From: an uncultured Ruminococcus sp.
GTDB taxonomy: Bacteria; Bacillota; Clostridia; Oscillospirales; Ruminococcaceae
Assembly (NCBI GenBank): GCA_947627175.1
Contig: CANQVA010000001.1
Coordinates: 62,001 to 126,000 of the forward strand
Length of the DNA: 64,000 bases
Direction of reading: 5' to 3'
Positions 10,301 to 18,441 of the stretch are shown piece by piece (within the stretch, counting starts at the first letter, position 1; every line of letters begins with the position of its first letter). Position numbers and translations under genes: made by a program. Under the pieces are notes generated by a model. The model was not told where the DNA came from and did no database searches. It saw only the letters and a program-made list of their open reading frames with translations.

Positions 10301-11899
10301 GTGGGTCTTATATCCCCTCCCCCTCATCATGATATATATTCAATTGAAGATTTAGCACAGCTTATATATGACCTTAAAAATGCCAACGAAAAAGCACGTA
10401 TTTCTGTAAAACTCGTTTCAGAAGCAGGCGTTGGAACTGTTGCGGCAGGTGTTGCAAAAGCAGGGGCTCAGGTAATACTTATTTCAGGTTATGACGGCGG
10501 AACAGGTGCAGCTCCTAAAAGTTCAATATATAATGCGGGGTTACCGTGGGAACTCGGCCTTGCTGAAGCACATCAGACACTTATTATGAACGGTCTGCGT
10601 TCAAGAGTTATAATAGAAACTGACGGAAAGCTTATGACGGGTCGTGACGTTCTTATTGCGTGTCTGCTTGGTGCAGAAGAATTCGGCTTTGCGACTGCTC
10701 CGCTTGTAACTATGGGCTGTGTTATGATGAGAGTCTGCAACCTTGATACTTGCCCTATGGGTATAGCAACACAAAACCCCGAACTCAGAAAACGTTTCAA
10801 AGGAAAACCGGAATATATTATAAATTTCATGCATTTTGTCGCTCAGGAACTCCGTGAATATATGGCTAAACTCGGTATACGTACTGTTGATGAACTTGTG
10901 GGACGTACTGATTTACTTTACAAGAAAAATATTCCGGACAGCAGTAAAATAGATTTTTCTGAAATTCTCGGCAGTGTCAACACAGATGAAAAGCATTATT
11001 TCAGACCTGAAGATATATATGATTTCAGACTTGATGAAACAGTTGATAAAAGGGTTATAATGAAAAAACTCGGTTCTGCCCTCAAATCAAAGACAAAGAA
11101 AACTATTGACATAAATGTTATAAATACCGACCGTGCTTTAGGTACGCTTTTCGGTGCGGAAATAACACGCCGTTATGGTGACAGTGTTCTTGATGATGAT
11201 ACTTTCACCGTAAAATGCCACGGAAGCGGTGGACAAAGTTTCGGTGCATTTATTCCAAAGGGTCTTACACTTGAACTCCACGGCGACAGCAACGACTATT
11301 TCGGAAAAGGTCTGTCAGGCGGAAAGCTTGTTCTTTGTCCTCCTGAAAATTCAGGATTCAGAGCAGAAGAAAATATTATTGTCGGAAACGTTGCTCTCTA
11401 TGGTGCTACTTCGGGAAAAGCATTTATTAACGGTATTGCCGGAGAACGTTTCTGTGTAAGAAATTCCGGTGCGGTTGCAGTCTGTGAAGGAGTGGGCGAC
11501 CATGGTTGTGAGTACATGACGGGCGGACGTGCAGTAATTCTCGGAAGAACAGGAAAAAATTTCGCTGCCGGTATGTCGGGTGGTATAGCTTATGTTCTTG
11601 ATGAAGACAGAGATTTATATATGAAACTGAATAAGTCGCTTGTATCACTTGAAACTGTTTCAGAAAAATATGATATTCTTGAATTAAAGGGAATAATTGA
11701 AGAACACGCCGCCGCTACAGGTTCGGAAAAGGCAAAACGCATACTTGAAAATTTCAGTGCATATATTCCGAGTTTCAAGAAAATTATTCCTCACGATTAC
11801 GCAGAAATAAGAAGTGCGGTACTTTCTCTTGAAGAAAAGGGAATGAGCAGTGAACAGGCTGAAATTGAAGCGTTTTATCTTATCAAAAAGGAGATGTAA
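7364..11899 (+). CDS. gltB: Glutamate synthase large subunit GltB
   Basis: 1511 residues, the normal size. It makes two glutamates from glutamine and 2-oxoglutarate. After a 24-residue propeptide comes the nucleophile Cys25 in HDNCGIGAVV, opening the Ntn amidotransferase domain (to about residue 430). A central domain follows, then the FMN-binding synthase domain (about 800-1200) with 3Fe-4S cysteines in CVMMRVCNLDTC (Cx5Cx4C), and the GxGxG beta-helix domain (about 1240-1430). GGAAAGG precedes the ATG. First gene of a six-gene operon (gltB, gltD, GS paralogue, ANTAR, purF, asnB) behind an attenuator. Confidence 0.98.
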   Translation: MDNFRTESPFPQQGLYRPQFEHDNCGIGAVVNIKGEKSRTVVENALKIVEKLEHRAGKDAEGKTGDGVGILVQMPYSFFKKETSELGFDIGGEGDFGVGMFFFPQNELKRNQAKKMFEIILQRNGMEFLGWRKVPSVPSVLGQKALDSMPYIMQGFVKRPENCDKGLDFDRKLFVARRIFEQSNENTYVVSLSSRTVVYKGMFLVDELRKFYCDLQSSEFESAIAMVHSRFSTNTNPSWQKAHPNRFIVHNGEINTITGNADKMLAREETMSCEALKNDMHKILPAINIEGSDSARLDNALEFMVMSGMPLPLAIMITIPEPWKNNRTISKEKYDFYQYYATMMEPWDGPASILFSDGDIMGAVLDRNGLRPSRYVITNDGFLILSSETGCIDIPPEKIIKKDRLRPGKMLLADTKQGRLIDDNEIKSFYASKKPYGEWLDANLVHLYNLHIPNRNVRTYTHDELVKLQKAFGYSYENIRTSILPMAENGAEPIASMGSDIPLPPLDSENIPLFNYFRQLFAQVTNPPFDAIREEIVTDTSVYIGEDGNILEEKPENCHVLKIENPILTSTDMLKIKSMKVKGLKTAVIPITYYIGTSLERAIERLFIDADKAYRDGANILILSDRDVDEYHAPIPSLLAVSALQQHLVSTKKRTAVAMILESAEPREVHHFATLLGYGACAVNPYLAQETIRDLINTGVLDKDFYAAETDYNNAVLHGIVKIASKMGISTIQSYQGSKLFEAVGISHEVTEKYFKGTVSRIGGITLEDISRQTESLHNAAFDPLGLSVNNALSSAGSHKLRSGKSSHLYTPETIHLLQEATRTGDYNTYKEYSKCLTREDNNLTLRSLLDFKFDENGGIPIDEVESVESICRRFKTGAMSYGSISQEAHECMAVAMNRIGGKSNSGEGGESPERLKSDRCSAIKQVASGRFGVTSEYLVSAKEIQIKMAQGAKPGEGGHLPSGKVYPWIAKTRHSTAGVGLISPPPHHDIYSIEDLAQLIYDLKNANEKARISVKLVSEAGVGTVAAGVAKAGAQVILISGYDGGTGAAPKSSIYNAGLPWELGLAEAHQTLIMNGLRSRVIIETDGKLMTGRDVLIACLLGAEEFGFATAPLVTMGCVMMRVCNLDTCPMGIATQNPELRKRFKGKPEYIINFMHFVAQELREYMAKLGIRTVDELVGRTDLLYKKNIPDSSKIDFSEILGSVNTDEKHYFRPEDIYDFRLDETVDKRVIMKKLGSALKSKTKKTIDINVINTDRALGTLFGAEITRRYGDSVLDDDTFTVKCHGSGGQSFGAFIPKGLTLELHGDSNDYFGKGLSGGKLVLCPPENSGFRAEENIIVGNVALYGATSGKAFINGIAGERFCVRNSGAVAVCEGVGDHGCEYMTGGRAVILGRTGKNFAAGMSGGIAYVLDEDRDLYMKLNKSLVSLETVSEKYDILELKGIIEEHAAATGSEKAKRILENFSAYIPSFKKIIPHDYAEIRSAVLSLEEKGMSSEQAEIEAFYLIKKEM

Positions 11900-11902
11900 T
11901 TT

Positions 11903-13390
11903 ATGGGAAAGCCAACAGGATTCCTTGAATATAACAGGGCAGACAGCATTGCTGTTTCCCCTATCGAAAGAATAAACAACTATAATGAATTTCATACTCC
12001 GCTGAATGATGAACAAAGACGTTTACAGGCGGCAAGGTGCATGGATTGCGGAGTGCCGTTCTGTCAGAACGGAAAAATGCTGAAAGGTATGATTTCGGGC
12101 TGTCCGCTGAATAATCTTATTCCGGAATGGAATGATTTACTTTATCACGGTCAGAAAGAACAGGCTCTTGAACGTCTGCTTATGACAAATAATTTCCCGG
12201 AGTTTACTTCCCGTGTATGTCCTGCACTCTGCGAAAAAGCCTGCACTTGCGGACTTAACGGCGACCCCGTTTCCGTAAAGGAAAACGAAAACGCTATTAT
12301 TGAAAATGGTTTTGCAAAGGGTCTTATAGTTCCACAGATTCCGAAATTAAGAAGCGGTAAAAAAATTGCCGTCATAGGTTCAGGGCCGTCAGGTCTTGCG
12401 GCTGCTGATACACTCAATAAAAGAGGTCATTTTGTAACAGTCTTTGAACGTTCGGACAGAATCGGCGGTTTGCTTATGTATGGAATACCTAACATGAAAC
12501 TTGAAAAGAATATTATTGAACGCCGTACAGAACTTATGAAAGCAGAAGGTGTACAGTTTGTAACAAATGCAGATGTCGGAAATAATACTTCCGCAAGTGA
12601 TATAATGGACAGTTTTGACGCTGTTATTCTTGCGTGTGGTTCTTCAAATCCCCGAAACATTCAGGCAGAAGGACGTGATGCACAAGGCATTTATTTTGCA
12701 GTTGACTTTCTGAAAGCAACTACTAAAAGTTTACTTGACAGCGGACTTTCAGACGGAAATTATATATCCGCAAAAGACAAAAACGTTGTTATTATAGGCG
12801 GAGGCGATACAGGCAACGACTGTGCGGGTACTTCCGTAAGACATGGCTGTAAATCAGTTGTACAGCTTGAAATGATGCCGAAACTACCCGATGAGCGTTC
12901 AGAAAATAACCCGTGGCCTGAATATCCGAGAGTATGCAAGACTGATTACGGTCAGGAGGAAGTAATTGCAGTTTTCGGAAATGACCCGAGAATTTATGAA
13001 ACAACTGTAAAAGAGTTCATAAAGGATGAAAGAAATAATCTTTCCGCATTGAAAATTGTGAAAGTAAAGTCTGTTACAGACCCCGAAACAAAAAGACGTT
13101 CAATGCAGGAAGTTGAAGGAAGTGAACAGGTTATACCGTGTGAACTTTGCCTTATAGCTACTGGATTCCTTGGTTGTCAGCAATATTCGGCGGAAGCCTT
13201 CGGTGTTGAACTCAACGAACGCACCAACGTCAAAACAGAAACAGGAAAATTCTCAACGAACGTTGAAAAAGTGTTTACTGCCGGTGATATGCACATAGGA
13301 CAGTCACTTGTTGTGCGTGCAATACGTGAAGGACGTGACGCTGCTGCGGAAGTTGACAATTATCTTATGGGATATACAAACCTTAAATAA
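11903..13390 (+). CDS. gltD: Glutamate synthase small subunit GltD
   Basis: 495 residues; it passes electrons from NAD(P)H to GltB. The N-terminus GKPTGFLEYNR is diagnostic of GltD. Cys-rich segments (CMDCGVPFC, CPALCEKACTC) hold two 4Fe-4S clusters. The FAD-binding motif is VIGSGPSGLAA at about residue 155 and the NAD(P)H-binding motif is IIGGGDTGNDC at about 295. The gene starts 3 bases after the gltB stop, implying tight co-translation. The subunit is complete. Confidence 0.97.
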   Translation: MGKPTGFLEYNRADSIAVSPIERINNYNEFHTPLNDEQRRLQAARCMDCGVPFCQNGKMLKGMISGCPLNNLIPEWNDLLYHGQKEQALERLLMTNNFPEFTSRVCPALCEKACTCGLNGDPVSVKENENAIIENGFAKGLIVPQIPKLRSGKKIAVIGSGPSGLAAADTLNKRGHFVTVFERSDRIGGLLMYGIPNMKLEKNIIERRTELMKAEGVQFVTNADVGNNTSASDIMDSFDAVILACGSSNPRNIQAEGRDAQGIYFAVDFLKATTKSLLDSGLSDGNYISAKDKNVVIIGGGDTGNDCAGTSVRHGCKSVVQLEMMPKLPDERSENNPWPEYPRVCKTDYGQEEVIAVFGNDPRIYETTVKEFIKDERNNLSALKIVKVKSVTDPETKRRSMQEVEGSEQVIPCELCLIATGFLGCQQYSAEAFGVELNERTNVKTETGKFSTNVEKVFTAGDMHIGQSLVVRAIREGRDAAAEVDNYLMGYTNLK

Positions 13391-13405
13391 CGGAGGAGTT
13401 CCTTT

Positions 13406-14677
13406 ATGATTTACTCTGAAAACGAAATTCTGCAATATGCAGAGGAAAATGACGTAAAATTCGTAAAACTTACTTTTTGCGATTCAAACGGAAAATTAAA
13501 AAATATATCCGTTCTTTCGTCGGAACTTGCTTCAATATTTGAACATGGTGCAAGAATCACGGCAAAGAAAATACAAGGTTTTTCAGGTGCGAACGGGAAG
13601 GATTTATTCCTTTTCCCCGACGCACAGACAATGACCGTTCTGCCGTGGCGACCGCAACAGGGACGTGTTATAAGAATGTTTTGCTATATAAAATATATTG
13701 ACGGTACTTTTTTTGAAGGTGACGGAAGATATTTTCTGAAAAAAGCCATGAAAACTGCTGTTTCAAAAGGTTACTGTTTCCGTTTCGGAACATCATGCGA
13801 ATTTTGTCTTTTCCGTACAGATGAAAACGGTCTGCCCACAAAAATACCTCACGATTATGCAGGTTACTGCGATATAGCACCCGACGACAAGGGCGAAAAT
13901 ATACGCCGTGATGTCTGCATCACACTTGAACAAATGGGCATACACCCGATTTCTTCACGCCATGAAAGCGGAAACGGTCAGCATGAAATAGACTTCAACG
14001 CCGCATCAGCACTAAAGTCTGCTGATACATTTCTGAGTTTCAAATCCGCTGTAAAGTCAGTCGCTCAACAACACGGCGTACACGCAAGCTTTATGCCGAA
14101 ACCTGTAAGAAATGAATGCGGAAACGGTATGCATATAAGTTTCAGTATTTTCAGGGACAGTGACCGTTTCGACAATAACACACCAATTTCTGAAATCCTC
14201 CGAAATGCCGCCGCCGGAATAATGAAATATATACGTGAATTTACTATCTTTACAAATTCCACTGTAAATTCATATAACCGTCTGGGGGAATTTTCCGCAC
14301 CGAGAAATATATCATGGTCACATGACGAAAACAATCAGCTTATAAGAATTGACAGCAATGAATCACCCGTTGTTTTGAGAGCTCCGGACTGTGCCTGCAA
14401 TCCTTATTACGTTTTCGGTCTGATGATTTATGCGGCACTTGAAGGAATAGAAAATAATCTTGAACTGCCTGAAGAAAATACCTCCGACGGCGGAAAACTG
14501 CCGACCAATATTTCAGAAGCAATAGAACTTGCGGAAAAATCGGAATTTCTGAAAAAATATATTCCCGAAAAAGTTCTTGAGCCTCTGCTCTCTGAACGCC
14601 GAAACGAATGGAAAGAATATTCTTCTGCATATGACAAGGAGGCTTTCGAGGACAATAAATATTTCTACAGTCTTTAA
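13406..14677 (+). CDS. Degenerate type I glutamine synthetase paralogue
   Basis: 423 residues with a clear GSI fold: CEFCLF (EFFLF in enzymes), NGQHEIDF, FMPKP, NSYNRL, ISWS and CACNPYYVF. Several active-site motifs are changed. GSGMHxH reads GNGMHIS, losing the second His, and NRSAxxRIP reads ENNQLIRID, losing the Arg. The C-terminus is short. The real glutamine maker here is probably glnN, so this protein may be a sensor, a regulator, or act on another amine (inference). It lies between gltD and the ANTAR gene, with CGGAGGAG before the ATG. Confidence 0.8.
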   Translation: MIYSENEILQYAEENDVKFVKLTFCDSNGKLKNISVLSSELASIFEHGARITAKKIQGFSGANGKDLFLFPDAQTMTVLPWRPQQGRVIRMFCYIKYIDGTFFEGDGRYFLKKAMKTAVSKGYCFRFGTSCEFCLFRTDENGLPTKIPHDYAGYCDIAPDDKGENIRRDVCITLEQMGIHPISSRHESGNGQHEIDFNAASALKSADTFLSFKSAVKSVAQQHGVHASFMPKPVRNECGNGMHISFSIFRDSDRFDNNTPISEILRNAAAGIMKYIREFTIFTNSTVNSYNRLGEFSAPRNISWSHDENNQLIRIDSNESPVVLRAPDCACNPYYVFGLMIYAALEGIENNLELPEENTSDGGKLPTNISEAIELAEKSEFLKKYIPEKVLEPLLSERRNEWKEYSSAYDKEAFEDNKYFYSL

Positions 14678-14689
14678 CGGAGGTTTACT

Positions 14690-15271
14690 TTGGAAAACGT
14701 TCTTATAATTTCAAGCAATAAAAATGCCGGCGAAGTGCTTTCCGAATTTATGCGGGAGTCGTTTCACTGTAATATAAGAACTGCTGAAACGGCATATCAG
14801 GCAAAGAACATTTTCGATTCAGATGCCCCCTGTGAACTGGCATTGATATATTCTCCCCTTTCCGATTCGTCGGGAACAGAACTTGCTGAATATATTATAG
14901 AAAATACAGCCGCAAACTGCATATTTATCACAAAAGCCGAACACGCCGAAAAGCTGAGAGAACGTGCGGAAAAAATCGGTATAATAGTAATAGGCAGACC
15001 GTTCAATAAAAGTACTCTCTACCAGCTTGTAAAAACAATAGATATCGCTATGCACCGTTCATGGAAACTCTATGAAGAAACTGTAAAGCTCGAACGCAAA
15101 ATAGACGAAATCCGCATGATTGACAAAGCAAAATTCATGCTTATGCAGTATATGAAAATGACGGAAAATGAAGCCCATGTGTACCTTGAACAGTACGCAA
15201 TGAACAACCGCAGAAAAAAGGTTATAGCGGCATCGGAAATAATTGATAAAATAAATGAACAGTATTTGTAA
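14690..15271 (+). CDS. ANTAR RNA-binding regulator with degenerate receiver
   Basis: 193 residues. Residues 1 to about 120 resemble a response-regulator receiver, but the acidic pair reads SSN, the phospho-acceptor Asp is Tyr (ALIYSPLSD) and the usual KP is RP (GRPFN). A helix (about 120-140) leads to an ANTAR domain: IDKAKFMLMQYMKMTENEAHVYLEQYA matches the AKGxLM...E.eAy..L...A pattern. ANTAR proteins bind pairs of hexaloop hairpins and block terminators. With attenuators before both nitrogen operons it is the likely antiterminator. The start is TTG, 7 bases after CGGAGG. Confidence 0.88.
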   Translation: MENVLIISSNKNAGEVLSEFMRESFHCNIRTAETAYQAKNIFDSDAPCELALIYSPLSDSSGTELAEYIIENTAANCIFITKAEHAEKLRERAEKIGIIVIGRPFNKSTLYQLVKTIDIAMHRSWKLYEETVKLERKIDEIRMIDKAKFMLMQYMKMTENEAHVYLEQYAMNNRRKKVIAASEIIDKINEQYL

Positions 15272-15287
15272 AGGCGGTAATGTATAT

Positions 15288-16709
15288 ATGTTTGACGAAA
15301 TGCACGAAGAATGCGGAGTTTTCGGAATATACGAAAATAACACGGCAGATGTTGCGTCATCTGTATATTTCGGACTGTACGCACTACAGCACAGAGGACA
15401 GGAAAGCTGTGGAATTGCAGTATGCGATGACGGAGTTATAAATCACAAAAAAGCAGACGGACTTGTGTCGGAAGTTTTCAGCCGTGAGGAACTTGACAGA
15501 CTCGGCAAAGGCAATATGGCAGTCGGTCATGTCAGATATTCTACTTTCGGCGGAAAAAACCACAACAACATACAGCCACTTGTTATAAGACATATAAAGG
15601 GAAATCTTGCCCTCGTCCACAACGGAAACCTTGTAAACGCCGCTGAACTCCGCAGGTCGTTTGAACTTTCGGGAGCAATATTTCACGGAACCTCAGACAC
15701 TGAGGCTATCGCATATTCAATAGTAAAGGAAAGACTTTCATGCAGTTCGACGGAAGAAGCAGTAGAACGTGCAATGCCACATATAAAAGGTGCATACTCC
15801 TGCATACTTATGACCGCTACAAAACTAATAGCATTCCGTGACCCAAACGGTTTCAGACCGCTTTGCATAGGCATAACATCGGACGGTGCTTATGTTATTT
15901 CATCTGAATCATGCGGACTTGATACAGTAGGTGCGAAATTCCTGCGTGATGTAAAGCCGGGGGAAATAATAGTAATCAGTGACGGAAAACTCCGTTCAAT
16001 CACGACGCACTGCAAAAAAAAGGAAAATATCTGCATATTTGAATATATATATTTTGCACGTCCCGATTCAGTCATTGAGGGAATGTCTGTACATCATGCA
16101 AGAATGAAAGCAGGCGAAATTCTTTATGAAAACAGTCCTGTTGATGCTGATATAGTAATAGGAGTTCCCGATTCGGGACTTGATGCCGCTCTTGGATATT
16201 CACGTGCAAGCGGTATCCCATACGGGACAGGTTTTATAAAAAATAAGTACATCGGCAGAAGTTTTATTCAGCCGTCACAAAATCAGCGTGAAAGTGCGGT
16301 AAGAATAAAGCTGAATATAATAAAGGAAACTATTCAGGGAAAACGTGTTATTATGATTGACGATTCAATTGTAAGAGGTACTACCAGTGCAAGAATTGTA
16401 CGGCTTTTGCGTGATGCAGGTGCAAAAGAAGTTCATGTGAGAATTTCGTCACCGCCGTTTGTCCATTCATGCTATTTCGGTACGGATATTGACTCAGAAG
16501 AAAATCTCATCGCCTGCAAATACAACAATATCAGCGAAATTGCTGAATTTATTGGTGCAGACTCACTTGCATACCTGCCTGCTGAATCACTCGGACGGCT
16601 TATAAACAGGGACAGCGGTTTCTGCAACGGCTGTTTTACGGGAAATTATCCGCTTGACGTTTCAGGTGCAAGCAGTAAAAATAAATTTGACGAAAAAATA
16701 CATAAATAA
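15288..16709 (+). CDS. purF: Amidophosphoribosyltransferase PurF
   Basis: 473 residues; the first committed step of purine synthesis (PRPP plus glutamine to phosphoribosylamine). The Ntn nucleophile is Cys9 in HEECGVFGIY after a short propeptide. The PRPP loop is VIMIDDSIVRGTTS. Cysteines in ENICIFEY, HSCYFG and CNGCF match the Bacillus-type 4Fe-4S enzyme. The ATG at 15288 has AAGGCGG upstream; an in-frame ATG at 15255 lies inside the ANTAR gene and lacks a ribosome site. It is unusual to find purF here rather than in a pur operon. It shares glutamine as substrate with its neighbours. Confidence 0.95.
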   Translation: MFDEMHEECGVFGIYENNTADVASSVYFGLYALQHRGQESCGIAVCDDGVINHKKADGLVSEVFSREELDRLGKGNMAVGHVRYSTFGGKNHNNIQPLVIRHIKGNLALVHNGNLVNAAELRRSFELSGAIFHGTSDTEAIAYSIVKERLSCSSTEEAVERAMPHIKGAYSCILMTATKLIAFRDPNGFRPLCIGITSDGAYVISSESCGLDTVGAKFLRDVKPGEIIVISDGKLRSITTHCKKKENICIFEYIYFARPDSVIEGMSVHHARMKAGEILYENSPVDADIVIGVPDSGLDAALGYSRASGIPYGTGFIKNKYIGRSFIQPSQNQRESAVRIKLNIIKETIQGKRVIMIDDSIVRGTTSARIVRLLRDAGAKEVHVRISSPPFVHSCYFGTDIDSEENLIACKYNNISEIAEFIGADSLAYLPAESLGRLINRDSGFCNGCFTGNYPLDVSGASSKNKFDEKIHK

Positions 16710-16730
16710 TTAAGAGAGGAATAATAAATT

Positions 16731-18311
16731 ATGTGTACAATTATGGGCTACTGCGGACAGTACGGCGGTATGGAAAAAGTTACAAAAGGTCTTGAATCAA
16801 CCGTTTCAAGAGGGCCTGACGAATGTCATATAATTGACCTGAAAGACGGTGTACTCGGATTTCAGCGTCTTTCAATAATGGGACTTACTCCTGAAGGTAT
16901 GCAGCCTTTTGAACTTGACGGAAATTATGCTGTCTGCAATGGTGAAATTTACGGATTTCTTCCGATAAGAAAAGAACTGAAAGAAAAAGGCTATTCATTC
17001 AAAAGTGACAGCGACTGTGAAATACTTCTGCCATTGTATAAGGAAATGGGAACAGATATGTTTTCAAGACTTGACGCTGAATTTGCTTGTATAATATATG
17101 ATGGTACTTCACATGAATTTATTGCCGCCCGTGACCCTATCGGAATACGTCCGCTTTATTACGGCTATGACGAAAATGAAACAATCGTTTTTGCAAGTGA
17201 ACCAAAAAATTTAATCGGCATAGTAAAGAAAATAATGCCGTTTCCGACAGGTCATTACTATAAAAATGGTGAGTTTGTCTGCTATTGTGACATTACAGAA
17301 GTAAAAGAAGTAATTCACAACGACCTTGAAACAGTTTGCAGAAATATTCATGACAAACTTGTTGCCGGTATTGAAAAAAGACTTTCAGCCGATGCAAAAG
17401 TAGGTTTTCTGCTTTCAGGCGGACTTGATTCTTCTCTTGTATGTGCCGTCGCACAGCAAAAAAGCAGTACACCTATAAAAACATTCGCTATCGGCATGAA
17501 TACAGACGCAATTGACTTGCGTTATGCAAAACAAGTTGCCGACTACATAGGCAGTGAACACACGGAAGTTATAATTACTAAAGAAGATGTTTTAAATTCC
17601 CTTGACACTGTTATTAAAATACTTGCGACTTATGATATAACAACAATCCGTGCAAGTATGGGAATGTATCTTCTTTGCAAGGCTATCCACGAACAAACAG
17701 ATATACGTGTACTTCTTACAGGCGAAATTTCAGATGAACTTTTCGGTTACAAGTACACTGATTTTGCACCATCAGCGGAAGAATTTCAGAAAGAAGCAGT
17801 TAAAAGAGTAAAAGAACTTCATATGTATGATGTTCTGCGTGCAGACAGATGTATTTCTGTAAACTCACTTGAAGCGAGAGTACCTTTCGGCGACCTTGAT
17901 TTTGTAAAATATGTAATGGCAGTTGACCCCGAAATGAAAATAAACAAGTATAACAAGGGTAAGTATCTGCTCCGCCATGCATTTGAAGGCGATTATCTGC
18001 CACATGATATTCTTTATCGTGAAAAAGCCGCATTTTCTGATGCTGTAGGTCACTCAATGGTTGACTATCTCAAAGAATACGCAAACAATTATTATACAGA
18101 TGAGGAATTTGAAAATCTTTCCTCTAAATATACTCACGCAAAACCTTTTACAAAAGAGTCACTTCTTTACCGTGAGATTTTTGAAAAATATTATCCGCAA
18201 CAAAGCGATATGATTTCTGACTTCTGGATGCCTAACAAGGAATGGGACGGCTGTAACGTAAATGACCCGTCGGCAAGAGTTCTTTCAAACTACGGCGACA
18301 GCGGAATATAA
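16731..18311 (+). CDS. asnB: Asparagine synthase, glutamine-hydrolysing
   Basis: 526 residues, as usual for AsnB. Cys2 (MCTIMGYCG) is the Ntn nucleophile of the glutaminase domain (to about 185). The synthetase domain has the ATP pyrophosphatase loop FLLSGGLDSSL at about 228. It makes asparagine from aspartate, ATP and glutamine. GAGAGGAA precedes the ATG. Last gene of the gltB operon: 20 bases follow purF, and a new promoter begins soon after its stop. No clear terminator is visible between asnB and znuA. Confidence 0.96.
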   Translation: MCTIMGYCGQYGGMEKVTKGLESTVSRGPDECHIIDLKDGVLGFQRLSIMGLTPEGMQPFELDGNYAVCNGEIYGFLPIRKELKEKGYSFKSDSDCEILLPLYKEMGTDMFSRLDAEFACIIYDGTSHEFIAARDPIGIRPLYYGYDENETIVFASEPKNLIGIVKKIMPFPTGHYYKNGEFVCYCDITEVKEVIHNDLETVCRNIHDKLVAGIEKRLSADAKVGFLLSGGLDSSLVCAVAQQKSSTPIKTFAIGMNTDAIDLRYAKQVADYIGSEHTEVIITKEDVLNSLDTVIKILATYDITTIRASMGMYLLCKAIHEQTDIRVLLTGEISDELFGYKYTDFAPSAEEFQKEAVKRVKELHMYDVLRADRCISVNSLEARVPFGDLDFVKYVMAVDPEMKINKYNKGKYLLRHAFEGDYLPHDILYREKAAFSDAVGHSMVDYLKEYANNYYTDEEFENLSSKYTHAKPFTKESLLYREIFEKYYPQQSDMISDFWMPNKEWDGCNVNDPSARVLSNYGDSGI

Positions 18312-18331
18312 TATTTTTATAAAAAAAACTA

Positions 18332-18360
18332 TTGACAGCACATTGCAGATGTGGTATAAT
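18332..18360 (+). promoter_or_regulatory. Promoter of the znuACB operon
   Basis: TTGACA (18332-18337), 17 bases, TATAAT (18355-18360): perfect consensus. Confidence 0.85.
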
Positions 18361-18367
18361 CTGAAAT

Positions 18368-18382
18368 TGAGAATGATTTTCA
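18368..18382. promoter_or_regulatory. Fur/Zur-family operator
   Basis: TGAGAAT-G-ATTTTCA is a 7-1-7 inverted repeat close to the Gram-positive Fur-family box TGATAATNATTATCA. It overlaps the expected transcription start, so metal-loaded repressor would block the znu operon. Confidence 0.65.
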
Positions 18383-18441
18383 TTTTCATAATCGGGTTAT
18401 ACTATGTTTGCAGTGTTTTTTTATTTTTCCGGAGGTTTTTT

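Noticed and set aside
18262-18441. Longer N-terminus for the metal-binding lipoprotein
   Set aside because: It would run through the asnB end, the promoter and the Fur box, and would place the signal peptide internally.
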